A stretch of DNA of 64,000 bases, from positions 127,172,255 through 127,236,254 of the forward strand of contig CM069432.1 of the NCBI GenBank assembly GCA_035610365.1, read 5' to 3'. Made by a program: the position numbers and the translations under genes. The notes under the pieces are model-generated. The model ran no database searches. It was not told the origin of the DNA and saw nothing but the letters and a program-made list of their open reading frames with translations. This DNA is from Aquatica leii. Taxonomy: Eukaryota; Arthropoda; Insecta; Coleoptera; Lampyridae. This document shows, piece by piece, positions 44,423 through 64,000 of this stretch; position 1 is the first letter of the stretch, and every line of letters begins with the position of its first letter.

Positions 44423-47146
44423 TTGCCCAACGAACCCACCTTATCAATATATTACCAAAACATACAAGGACTCAACATGAAGCTAAGTAACCTGAAATCA
44501 ACTATACCAGCACTCAAACATGATATCATTGCTTTTACCGAAAGTTGGCTGAATCCCAGTGTGCTTAATTCCGAAATAAGTGATGAATCATTTATTGTGT
44601 ACCGAAAAGATCGCGACTTTAATAAATGTGGAGGTTTGCGTGGCAGAGGTGTTCTTCTACTAATATCTAATACTTATAAGTCAATCGAAGTTCCTCTAAG
44701 TGACTACTATAAGAATTTACTAGTTAAGGTAGATATCGTTTGTGTCAAAATATCATTAAATATGACTTCAAACCTATACGTTTTTAATATTTACATTCCA
44801 CCTGCGATGCGCTCAGAGGATTATGAAAACATTTTTACATTTTTGAGTCGTTACTTTTTTTGTATAATAGTAAATTTATAATCGTTGGTGATTTTAACAT
44901 ATCTGATTATAATTTCAATCTAAACTCAAAAAATGCAAAACTATTGAATCATTTTATTGCGTACTTTAGTCTTATTCAGTATAATACAATAACAAATAAT
45001 GATGATCACATTCTGGACCTAATATTATCTAACTTAAATTGTATCGTAACTAGTGAAACATCGCTTATATGTAACAGAGAATATTACTCTCACCCCACTT
45101 TAAATATATTATTAAAAACTAATGTAGATTCTAAAAATCATTCAAAACACTATGTTTTACCACTTAAATATAATTTTCGACTTTGTCAAATTATATGAGT
45201 TAATTGGTAGTTATAATTGGGGTCAACTTAATTCTTTTAATAATATTGACACAGCGGTCAAATTTTTCTATTCAGTCTTATATAACTTTTTTGATCAATG
45301 TATACCTCCTAAACGAAATAATATAACTTCATTTCCTCCGTGGTTTAATTATGAAATACGGCAAACATTAAGAAAAAAGAATCATTTTTTTTAAAATGCA
45401 CAAAAAGTTCCCATTCAATCGCAATTATTTACTTAAATTTAAATATTACCGTGCTAAGATTAAATCAGACATTAAAGAATCGTACCAAAGCTACATTAAA
45501 TCATGCGAATCTTCAATTAACTCAAATCTAAATAAGTTCTGGAATTTTATAAATTCACAAAAATCGACCTCTTCTCAAGCACATATTATGTGCTTAAAAG
45601 TGTATATCCAGCTCCGTCTATCGATTTAGATACAAATACTCACAAGTTTTCACACAACCTTATCTACTTATCGTATATTTCTATTAATGATATTGAAACT
45701 GCAATAAAAAAAAACAATTAAAAATAATCTATTGCACAGGCCGGAACTTGTTCCAAATATTAAAATAAAAGATTGTAGCAAACCATTATCAAAAGCTCTT
45801 TTTTATATATTTAATTTGGCAATAAAAACCAATAGCTTCTCTACTGCATGAAAACTGGGTCGAGTAGTTCCTATACACAAATCAGGAGATTGAAGTAACA
45901 TTATTAATTATAGACCAGTGACAATTCTTTCTATTTTTAGTAAAATATTTAAAAGTATTTTGTACCAAACCATTTATTTTAATATTAAAAGCCGGTTATC
46001 ATTCTCACAACATGGTTTTATGAATAGTAGATCAACTACTACAAATTTGTGTTATTTTACTCACTATTTGCAACAGTCTTAGACAAAAAAGGTCAAGTTG
46101 ATGTAATCTATACAGACTTTGCAAAAGCCTTTGATACTGTTGATCATAACATTATAATACAAAAATTACATGTTTTTGGATTGTCATCTTCACTAATAAC
46201 ACTTTTGTCTTCGTATCTTCAGAATCGTCTCTTGACAATTAACTTTCGCGGATACAATACAATACCCTTTCATGTTACTTCTGGTATCACACAAGGATCC
46301 AACCTTAGACCCCTGCTTTTTTTAATATTTATTAATGACATTAATGATATTATCAAGTCAGAACGTTTACTCTTTGCTGATGACCTGAAAATTTTTAGAA
46401 ACATTGAATCGATTGATGGCTGCAATGCAATCCAAAACGACCTTCAAAGCATTAACTGCTGGTGTAGTTTAAACAAATTGAATCTTAATTTTGCTAAATG
46501 CAAAATTGCTTTATTTACACGTAAACTGGTCACAGCCGAATTTTGTTATTCTATTAATAGTTTATCCGTTACTCGATGCGAAAATATAAAAGACCTAGGT
46601 GTTATCTTTGATAAAGAACTTACATTCGATTTACATATTAACGCAATTTGTTCTTCTTCTATAAAAATGATAAGATTTATTATTCGCAATTTTTGTTATT
46701 TCTCTAATATTCAAGTAATATATACATTATATTATGCATTTGTTCGATCTAAGCTAGAGTATTATTCAGTAATATGGAACCCTATTTACCAAACGCAAAA
46801 AACTGCAATTGAAAGGATCCAACATAGATTCTTAAAATATATTTAGTTTAGAATCATAAAGTCTTATCCACCTGATGAGTTATCTTATAATAACTTACTC
46901 CAGATATTTTCATTAAAAGCTCTAGAGGATCGACGAAATGCTAACTCGGAGAAATTTCTTGAAAAACTTATACATAATAAAATAGATGACCCAATTTCTC
47001 TACAAAACCTAAATTTCCATTTCTCATCAGCCCACACTAGAAACCCAAATTTTTTTTATCTTGAAAATGCACGGACAAATATATATTTGAAATCACCTAT
47101 TAATCGTACGTGTTCAAATTATAATAGAATTAATAGAATTAAGTAA
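44423..47146 (+). pseudogene. LINE ORF2: endonuclease and reverse transcriptase, decayed
   Basis: Starts MPNEPTLSIYYQNIQGLNMK. The endonuclease part reads IIAFTESWLNPSVLNSEISD, FNIYIPPAMRS, then after a frame change near 44870 IIVGDFNISDYNF and ILDLILSNL. The RT fingers (45.7-46.07 kb) show VVPIHKSGD, NYRPVTILSIFSKIFK and FSQHGFMNSRSTTTNL. From 46049 the palm is open: VIYTDFAKAFDTVDHN, SGITQGSNLRPLLFLIFIND and the catalytic LLFADDLKIF near 46375. A TAG at 46844-46846 interrupts, and the same frame then runs ALEDRRNANSEKFLEKLIHN and NYNRINRIK to TAA at 47144-47146, the normal C-terminal pattern. At least four frame changes and several stops are present. Confidence 0.75.
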
Positions 47147-47906
47147 TCCCCTTTTTTTTCTTTTTGTTTTTTTTTCTTTATTTTTATTTTATTTTATCTT
47201 ATTTTAAATATAAAAATATTTTTTTTGTAAAGAGATATGTACATATATATGTAATCATATTTCATATACATTTGTACGTTTTAAGTTATTGTTATTTTCT
47301 CATATTAATTTCTATCTTTATAATAATTTTTATTTTTATTCTATTTTTATTTTATTATTTACATTTTGTTATATTTAATTTATTTTTTTTCCTTTTAAAT
47401 TTTAAATTTAATTTACGTTTATTATATATAAAAACTAGTTTATACCTGTCCTATCATTGGATTGATCTGTTGGGCAGACGTATTCAAATAAATAAATAAA
47501 TAAATAACAGCTGAAACAATACAAAAAGTAACTAATGTAAAAATCTCCATCAGAAATTAGTTGTTGTTCGTAGAATTAACACTGGAATCAAATACAGATT
47601 TTAAAGTAATGAATGAAGTTATGCTACAAGTGTTTTACTAAAAAAAGTTATAAATACACTTACCTTGTTCAAATAACAGCGTTTCAAAAAGTCTTGACAA
47701 AAACCAACTGAATAACTACGAATTTTTTAGAAAACAGGAGATAAAGATGTAAACAAACCCAACCTAATCAAGGAATTTTGATTGTAATTTAATTTTTCAA
47801 GCGGACGGTACTTGCTAATTGTGATTGGTTGAAACGTTTACCGCTTCAAATTTTTAAAGTTAGTTCACATATTTTCCGGGGACTTTGTTTACTTCAACGC
47901 TCTGTA

Positions 47907-48571
47907 CATAATTTTAATTTTCTAAAAAATTAATTATAATATACAGGGTTTTAACTTAATATATAAGGCAAGGGATAATCAGAATGATGAAGTAATAATG
48001 TACATAAAAAACACTAACAGTGACATTATTGAAATACGTAAAATAAGTTAAATAAAAGTGATCAAAGCAACTATTAAAATTTTAAATAAAAAATTATGGT
48101 AACAGTCATTTATAAACCGCACTTGACATGCGTTTATGAATTTAGCAATAACTTACAAACACATTAAACTATAATTTTTTAGTAGGTGACATAAACAGAT
48201 ATTAAATCTAATTTAGGTTTTTGTCAAAGTTATCCTAATATAATGGTAGAAAATGGGTTAAAGCCTCTAATTAATGCCTACAAAAGAATACATACAATTT
48301 TTAGAACATGTATACATTACTTTTTTTAAGTAAGTCGATATGACATTTGTCGGTCGTACATAATTAAAATTAAAATTGTGGATTAAGTAAAATCCTGAAA
48401 ACAAAAACGTAAAATTAAATAACAGAAGCAGTTAAATTACAGCGTTAAAATATTTTCCAAAAAAATAAAAAAAGCCGTTACTATAAAAATAAACTAACAA
48501 ATTTAATAAGAACAAGTAAATTTAATCAGTGTAAAAGCCATATTAATAAAAACAATGAATGATGTAAAGCA
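47907..48571. other. AT-rich stretch without a recognised gene
   Basis: No open frame or repeat recognised. It may include decayed LINE sequence, since NTQ-free AT-rich frames continue, but no motif is readable. Confidence 0.35.
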
Positions 48572-49746
48572 TGTTACGTGCAAAATTTTCATAACGTAAT
48601 ATCCTGTATATTGAATTAAAATTAGATTCCGGTTTTGACGCCCTCTGCCGATCTTTTCTTGTGACTGTCATTTTTACGACAAAGTTGTTAAGCTGACAAC
48701 TGCATAAAATGGCCTATTTCGCTTAAAGAAAATTTTCGAATAACATCCTCTGTAATGGAAATCAAAGTATAACTTCATTACGTTTTTAAAATAATTTATT
48801 TGTCACAGGGTAAGATATTTACATCCGTTCTTTTGTAATTTCTTCTTAATTTGATAGCCGTTCCGCCACGTTTTGGGCACTTGTTTCTATTCAATAAAGA
48901 ATAATGAGGAATTAATATCTTTAAATACCTTCATGGGACAAGTATAACTCGATAAAGCCTACGTTTAAAACTAAAAAACCCAAAGACAATAACTTTTCTT
49001 TGAGATCCTACTCATGCGGCAAACACCTGCAAAACAAACTTTTATTGAATGTGTACAACAGCATTCGATAATCGGGTTATGTTATGTGTACTTTCTTTTA
49101 GCAGTAGTTAACAATTTTGTAGATCTTGATTTTGTTAGTCATTGTGTTGACACGATTTGCTACTCAAATTTATTCCAGGCTCACTTACCGGGGAAAACGT
49201 TTTCTTCGTTCAAGTAGGTACTGGATTGTGAGTAAGTTTATTTAATTATTTTTTCGCTGTCAGAAAAGTCACTCACTGAACTTTTGTTTATGTTAATTTC
49301 CGTAATTACGATTATTGTTGCAATATCATTAAAGTAATTTCATTACTCATTTTGTGTGTATCGCATGCTGTGTACAAACGATATTTATTACGAAATTTTG
49401 TTCGCTATTTGCTTCAACTTAACCTATGTATTGTGTGTTGCCGATACTTCTGGCATTTATGAATTGAGAATTAGATATACTCTTGTTAATATTCTACGTT
49501 ACTACATTAAAGTTTTTTACTTGTTAATCTTGCTTTTATGGTAACATACCTTTTTTTTTTAATTGTGGTTACCCGAACACCAGAGTAACAAGGATTACAC
49601 ACCTCAAAATTCGTTACAAGCTTAAACCGTCAGAAGTGTTAATTATAAATGATCTGGCGCCCTTAATTATTATTCACTTGAACCTCCTCTATCTCCGACT
49701 GTGTGAGTTGGCCGTGCAAGGTTCGTAAGACCTAAAGCTTGTAACA
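48572..49746 (+). repeat. LTR of the 5-8 kb LTR family (fossil)
   Basis: Starts TGTTACGTGC and ends AAGCTTGTAACA, giving TG...CA ends and a 1175-base LTR. It shares the blocks GACGCCCTCTGCCGATCTTT, TGTATTGTGTGTTGCCGATA and CCGACTGTGTGAGTT with 5181-8229. It is either a solo LTR or the partner of the shorter LTR at 50756. Confidence 0.7.
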
Positions 49747-49799
49747 AGCATTATAAAACGATATAAAATATATAACATATAAAAATTTCAGAAATAGCA

Positions 49800-50770
49800 A
49801 AATAGAAGAAATAAAAGACAAAAATGAAATAGTTAGAAATAGAATTCTAATTTAATTTAAAGAATGTTTTGTCAAAATCAGACAAAAAATAGCAAATGAA
49901 TTTATAAAAAAATCTTAGTTAAGTACACCGCTAACAAAATTACCACTCAAATAAGAAATATACCAAATCACTTAATATATTTATATTTTACTAACACTAT
50001 TGAAAATGCAAAATATGTAAACAAATTAACAATAAAAAATCTCCAGGTCTAAATAATACATCAGAGATTCTTAAAAGATTTGCTGAGATTATAAAAAATC
50101 GTTTATTCAAAATAAATTATTAAAAACTAGTTATTTTTCAACTGATTTTAGGTAACTAACCACTATACAAAAAAGATAATAAATTAGGAGCAATTAATTA
50201 TAGACCAATATCCCTAACATCAAATTTAGCCAAAATTGTAGAAAAATAATCCAAATTATACTTTATTTAGATGAATATAAGTTATTATTAGAGAAAAACC
50301 CAGGTTTCAAACAAGGGATATCAAATGAAAATGGAATTGCCTATTTGACAAACAACATATATCAGATCTACTTGAAACAGTTGACAATCTTAAAATTAGA
50401 AGTGTAGCTCTAGAATTAATAAAATCGTATTTACAAAATTGAGTTCAGTATATTAAGATTGATAGCCATGTGAGTGATCCCAAACTAGTTGAACGTGGTG
50501 TTTCTCAAGGTACAGATTTTAGATCAATTCTTTTTAACATATACATAAATAGTTTACTTAACATAAAAACCCTAAGCAAGATATCGTTTTTTGCTAATAA
50601 CATTGTGATACTATATACTGCTAATAACTGGAAAGATCTCAATACAACAGCAGATCGCAAATTTCTAATTATTAATAACGGGTTTCATCAAAAATTATTA
50701 TTTATCAACTTAAAAAAAACTAAACACATATATTTTACATTTACTGTAAACGAATTGTTACGTGCATACA
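49800..50770 (+). pseudogene. LINE reverse transcriptase fragment (Jockey superfamily)
   Basis: Readable pieces in changing frames: KKSPGLNNTSEILKRFAEII near 50035, then NYRPISLTSNLAKIVEK near 50190, NPGFKQGISNENGIAYLTNN, and an open stretch from 50470 with VSDPKLVERGVSQGTDF, RSILFNIYINSLLNI, ISFFANNIVILYTANNW (catalytic ADD reads ANN) and FINLKKTKHIYFTF. These are the RT fingers, palm and following region. The changed catalytic box and many breaks show an old fragment. It is cut off at its 3' side by the LTR at 50756 and lies between two related LTRs. Confidence 0.65.
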
Positions 50771-51358
50771 TTTCATAATGTAATACCCTGTATATTCATT
50801 ACCTTAAAATTAAATTTCTATTTTCGACGCCCTCTAGGGAGTTTAGTTTTGTACTGGATTGTGGGTAAGTCTTATTTAATTATTGTGTTGCTAACAGAAA
50901 AGTCTCTCGCGAAATTTTGCTTGTTCTAACTTACGCAATTACAATAATTGTTTCCATACCATTTAAGTATTTTCATTAATCATTTTGTGTATTGCATGCT
51001 GTGAACCATAGATATTTGTTATGTAATTTTTTTCGCTATCGACACCCTATGTGTAAACCTATGTATTGTGTGTTGCCGATACTTTTGGCATTTATTGATT
51101 GATTATAGTACTACAAAATTTCTAGTGCTCGTTGTTAATAATCTACGTTATTAAATTCAAGTTGTTATACATATTTACTTTTTTTTTTCAGGTAACACGA
51201 AAACCAGTGTAAAAAAAAACAAAGATTACAAACCTGATGTTACAATATTGGACCTTCTGTCTTGATCGAAATAGAAGTTTTACTTAGGAAGATCTGGCGC
51301 CTTTTAAATTTTATTTTTTAAACTTCCCCTATATCCGACTAGTGTGAGTTGGCCGTGG
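50756..51358 (+). repeat. Shortened LTR of the same family (fossil)
   Basis: Starts TGTTACGTGCATACATTTCA and ends near GTGTGAGTTGGCCGTGG, with TGTATTGTGTGTTGCCGATA inside. It is about half the length of the other copies and more diverged. Confidence 0.65.
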
Positions 51359-52339
51359 AAGCAATTGAAGAAATAAAATATAAATACATAAATTGATCAA
51401 AATTCAAATCTTATATACACGTTAATGAAATTATAAAAAAAATTAAAAACTTTGTTGTTTCTATTTAAAACACTAAAAATAAAATTAAAATTTAAATATT
51501 TGATACTATTATATAATTCTTTTTTTAAATAAATCATTTTTAGAAAAAATATTCTATATTCGAGTGATTCGTTATATAAAGAATTGAAATAGTTAACTTA
51601 TGACAATTATTTTGCTGTAAAATAGTTTGCAGACGATATAAATCACAAATGATTATCATACCGAACACAAATGTCAAGTGGAAACACAAAGCAAAAAAGC
51701 TAATAATGCTATACGCCAACGTTCTTACGGTTACTTTGGTCTGCGCATAGATTCACTGTACGTTGTCTTCTGCTAACATCTAAATTTTTGTTTCAATAAC
51801 ACGCACAAGTTTTTTTACTTCTGAGAGTTAAGTCCGAGCCATTTATGTCTGTTCTAGGAAAGTCAGTATTAAGTTAAGTTGTTATTTAAATACATATAAA
51901 TTAAGTTATTTAAATATTTTTATACATATTTTGTTTTTATCTGTCAGAAACAAATATTATATTGTTAACAACTATAACTTTTTCGTTATTTTTTTTTAAA
52001 TTTTGTGTCAGATTTTCTAGAATAATTTAACAGAATATTTTCTGAGCGAAGGTTAACTTCCGAGTCATTTGCAGTGAGGAAATTATTTTATTTGGTATAG
52101 TTTAAGACTGTTTTTAAAGTATTAAATGTAATACAATTACCCGTAAGATAATTAAGGTTTCTTTACTATATCTTTTATTTTTTAGATTTTATATTAATTA
52201 CTGTTTACTTATTTGTTATTATTTGTTTGTTTTTAAATATAAAATTGTAACTATTTGCTATTTACTTGATGAAATACCTATGTATGACTTTTAATTTTAG
52301 ATTGAATTTTTAGTGGTTTTAGTCTTTAAATTTAAACTA
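51359..52339. other. AT-rich stretch without a recognised gene
   Basis: A less AT-rich patch at 51640-51860 has no readable frame. The block 52197-52268 is repeated at 53994-54065. Confidence 0.4.
52197..52268 (+). repeat. Direct repeat flanking the gypsy relic, left
   Basis: Contains TTATTTGTTTGTTTTTAAAT-like sequence; about 70 bases similar to 53994-54065. Possibly LTR debris. Confidence 0.45.
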
Positions 52340-53870
52340 TTTAGTATCTCTGACATTTCGGAAGTTAATTGACCAATTCTGGCAATTTTTGTAATTATAT
52401 TATTTATTTTTTATATTTTTTTGTTAACGCTCTCATTATCTTAAGACCCAAAAATGTCAGCTGTTGCCGAAAATGTTCATTACAATATTATCGTCGTTTT
52501 ATTAAAGATTTTTTTACTGTTATTGCTCCTATAAATTCTTTCTTATGTGATAATCCTAAAAAACAATCTATTTTTTGGGTTTCTAAAGTCATCAAAGCTT
52601 TTTTAAAACAATTAGGTATTGACTCCTCTTTACCTAGTTCTGAAAGGTAAAGCCTTTCTTCATTCAAACTGGTGCTTCTGATGTTAGTCTAAGCGCCGTA
52701 CTTTTCCAAAAATCTGATGATTTGAACATTCTGTAGCTTATGCGAGACGTACTTTAACTAAAACTGATAAAAAATATACCGTTACTGAAAAATAGTGTCT
52801 TGGCGTTTTGTTTGGTTGCATTTGCATTTTTGAGGGTATATTAAAAGTACAAAGTTTACTGTCTTTACCAATTATTCTTTCTTGTTAGAATGACTAAACT
52901 CAAAAAACCTGCAAATCGCTTACGTAGTTGGTGTTTTCGTTTATCTTAATTTAATTTCACTATTAAACTTTGTAAAGAGCCTGTAAATGTTTTTGCCGAC
53001 TATCTTGTACGTTCCGTTAATCTGTTTTAAAATTTTGTATAGAAATATGTTATCTACTGTTGAGTTTAATCTTGCTGGTTTTTCTGATTTTACAGTAAAA
53101 ATAAGCATTTTATATAAACATTTGCGTCGTAAACCTAATGTAGTTTCAAACTGATCGGATTGAAAAATAGTGGTTCTTACTAAAAATAGAAATAAAATCG
53201 ATATTAAACTTTATAATTAAGTTACTTCTAGTCATTTCAAAGTTTTTGAAACTGTCTCTCGTATTACTAAATTTTATTATTTGTCAAAGCTATTATCTTT
53301 TGTTAAAAAACATGTTTCCAATTGCTCAATTTCTGGTTCTCAAGAAGCTCCCAATGTTGCTCGTGTTGGATTAATGAGGTACAAAAACATTAATTTTTCA
53401 TTTAAGATGATTTCTATTAACTTCATGATTCACTTTTCTTGCTCAAATAATAGAAATATTCAGCTAGTAATTATTGATTAGTATAAGACATTTCTTATGG
53501 TGAAACTTTATCTAACCCTACTACCGTTTCTAATGCTAAATATCTTGAAAAAAATGTCTCTGCTATTTTTGGCGTGTCTCAAATTATTTTGTTTAACAAT
53601 GTACAAGTTTTTAATACTAAACAGTTTACCGACTTTATTTCTAAATATAAAGTTAATATCTGGTAGAGCGCTTGTCACTTATCTAAAGTAAACCCTAAAG
53701 TAAGCGAACAAAAAGAACTGTTGTAACTACTATCTCTTCATTCATTAAAGACAACCCATGTTGTTGAAACTAGAATGTTTTTAAGATTGCTCAAGCCATT
53801 AATTTATTTAAACGTGAAGTATCTAAATTTCCTTCTTTGTTTGTAATGTTTGTTTGTTAAAAATTGTTTT
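52340..53870 (+). mobile_element. Second Ty3/gypsy relic, pol remnant (fossil)
   Basis: Plus-strand pieces in pol order: the end of RT (QYYRRFIKDFFTVIAPINSF), RNase H (KPFFIQTGASDVSLSAVLFQ, then a TLTKTDKKYTVTE-like stretch), and integrase (HFKVFKTVSRITKFYYLSKL, HVSNCSISGSQEAP, then a core region). This is a different, more decayed gypsy lineage than the one at 36-41 kb. It is broken many times, roughly ten or more, and neither gag nor clear LTRs were found. Confidence 0.65.
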
Positions 53871-53993
53871 TTTCCGAACAATAATTTGCTTATAAACCCA
53901 CCTTTCTTTTTAATAAATTAATATTTAAAATGTTCATATTAAAAATTACGTATCAAAATTTCTAATTAACTTTGCGACTCGCAGATTTACTCA

Positions 53994-54065
53994 ATTACTG
54001 TTTTCTTATTTTTGATTATTATTTGTTTGTTTTTAAATATAAGATAATAATTATTTGATATTTAA
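53994..54065 (+). repeat. Direct repeat flanking the gypsy relic, right
   Basis: Similar to 52197-52268, in the same orientation, just beyond the integrase remnant. Confidence 0.45.
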
Positions 54066-54119
54066 TCATTACTAATTAAAGTGCTGAAACTTTGCTACAA
54101 CGTAATATCAACGATTCTG

Positions 54120-54450
54120 CAGTAACCTAAAACAACAAAGTGGTTATTAAATATGCTGACGAACAGATGGATTGATGCTAACTTTTTAACGGCGAGCACA
54201 ATGTTTTGTCACGAAATAGGCCGTAAAGTTTATCATCTTCCTGTAAATACTATAACCAACGGTGGTAAGTTAAAGTTATACTGTAACGAAGAAACGTGTT
54301 TGTCATAAACTTAGACAATTTTAAGGTTATGGACAAATTACTGCAACAACAATTTGACATTACGATTGACTATTTGCAAATAACAAGTGACGACACTTAT
54401 CAACTCAAGTCAATAAAGACGTCGCTTATAAAAATTTCTATTTTTTGAAG
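54120..54450 (+). other. Coding-like unassigned stretch
   Basis: Less AT-rich than its surroundings. One frame reads NFLTASTMFCHEIGRKVYHL and GGKLKLYCNEETCLS; another, from about 54300, reads VFVINLDNFKVMDKLLQQQF and DITIDYLQITSDDTYQL to a stop. I recognise neither. It may be a decayed gene or mobile-element piece. Confidence 0.25.

Positions 54451-64000
<9,550 letters not shown>

Larger units (their letters stand above)
43355..47499 (+). mobile_element. Jockey/CR1-superfamily LINE, near full length, decayed
   Basis: Inserted into the Tc1-like copy 2. The probable target duplication is ATAAATAA (43347-43354 and 47500-47507), though the second copy blends with the (AAAT)n tail at about 47486-47507. 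It has a 5' UTR of about 325 bases beginning with a GTGTAC repeat (43369-43391), ORF1 with a PHD-like finger, ORF2 with endonuclease and RT, and a T-rich 3' UTR ending in CTGTTGGGCAGACG and the tail. ORF1 is whole; ORF2 has several frame changes and stops. Confidence 0.75.
42640..47906 (-). mobile_element. Tc1/mariner-like deletion derivative, copy 2, split by a LINE
   Basis: 42640-43354 and 47508-47906 together match copy 1 at about 12776-13881, including AATCAATCACCGTCACTTTC and the right end GGGGACTTTGTT...GCTCTGTA, with TA at 47905-47906. The LINE at 43355-47499 interrupts it; the break falls between GATAAATAA and CAGCTGAAAC, which are continuous in copy 1. The left end is not resolved (42535-42645). 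It has the same missing transposase core as copy 1. Confidence 0.75.

Overview
This 64 kb window is very AT-rich, non-protein-coding-looking eukaryotic DNA that I read as an arthropod, probably insect, repeat-rich intergenic region. The case rests on the transposon mix: Penelope-like elements (PLEs) with hammerhead ribozymes, Tc1/mariner-related transposons with short GT-AG introns, Jockey/CR1- and RTE-like LINEs, Ty3/gypsy relics, and piggyBac and Harbinger fragments. I find no intact host gene, no tRNA or rRNA gene and no CRISPR array. Nearly every supported feature is a transposable element or a piece of one.

Layout. 0.87-2.2 kb: a PLE copy with a 14-bp target duplication that has lost its endonuclease module. 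2.7-2.9 kb: a piggyBac scrap. 4.0-8.5 kb: a Tc1/mariner relic with long inverted repeats, split by an LTR element. 10.1-10.8 kb: a SWIM zinc-finger gene remnant. 12.0-14.1 kb: an inverted-repeat element holding a Tc1-like deletion derivative. 14.5-18.3 kb: an almost complete APE-type LINE with a 14-bp target duplication. 21.7-22.5 kb: a Harbinger remnant. 23.6-28.0 kb: a PLE interrupted by a nearly intact, two-intron, unusually spaced DDE transposon (24.4-26.6 kb) and holding a second, older relative of it. 31.2-34.7 kb: a 3.4 kb near-palindrome made of two head-to-head PLE copies, with a 12-bp target duplication and a GIY-YIG nuclease ORF. 35.6-36.0 kb: a Jockey-like LINE tail. 36.3-41.5 kb: a broken gypsy element on the minus strand. 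42.6-47.9 kb: a second copy of the Tc1-like deletion derivative, split by a 4.1 kb Jockey/CR1-like LINE. 48.6-51.4 kb: two more LTRs of the 5-8 kb LTR family, with a LINE fragment between them. 52.3-53.9 kb: a second gypsy relic. 57.36-57.47 kb: an (AC)53 microsatellite. The rest, including nearly all of 57.5-64 kb, shows no recognisable gene.

Relations between parts. Several insertions are nested, which gives a relative order: LTR element into Tc1 relic; Tc1-like derivative into an older inverted-repeat element; DDE transposon into PLE; LINE into Tc1-like derivative. All three PLE loci share one architecture: ribozyme-bearing 3' termini facing outward at both ends. Two transposase groups (24.7 kb; 12.8/42.7 kb) look related by their C-terminal motif and by a long gap before the third acidic residue.

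Limits. Everything was read by eye with no alignment or database search. Family names rest on recognised motifs, element ends are given to within a few bases only where inverted repeats or target duplications were visible, and clade names within LINEs are tentative.
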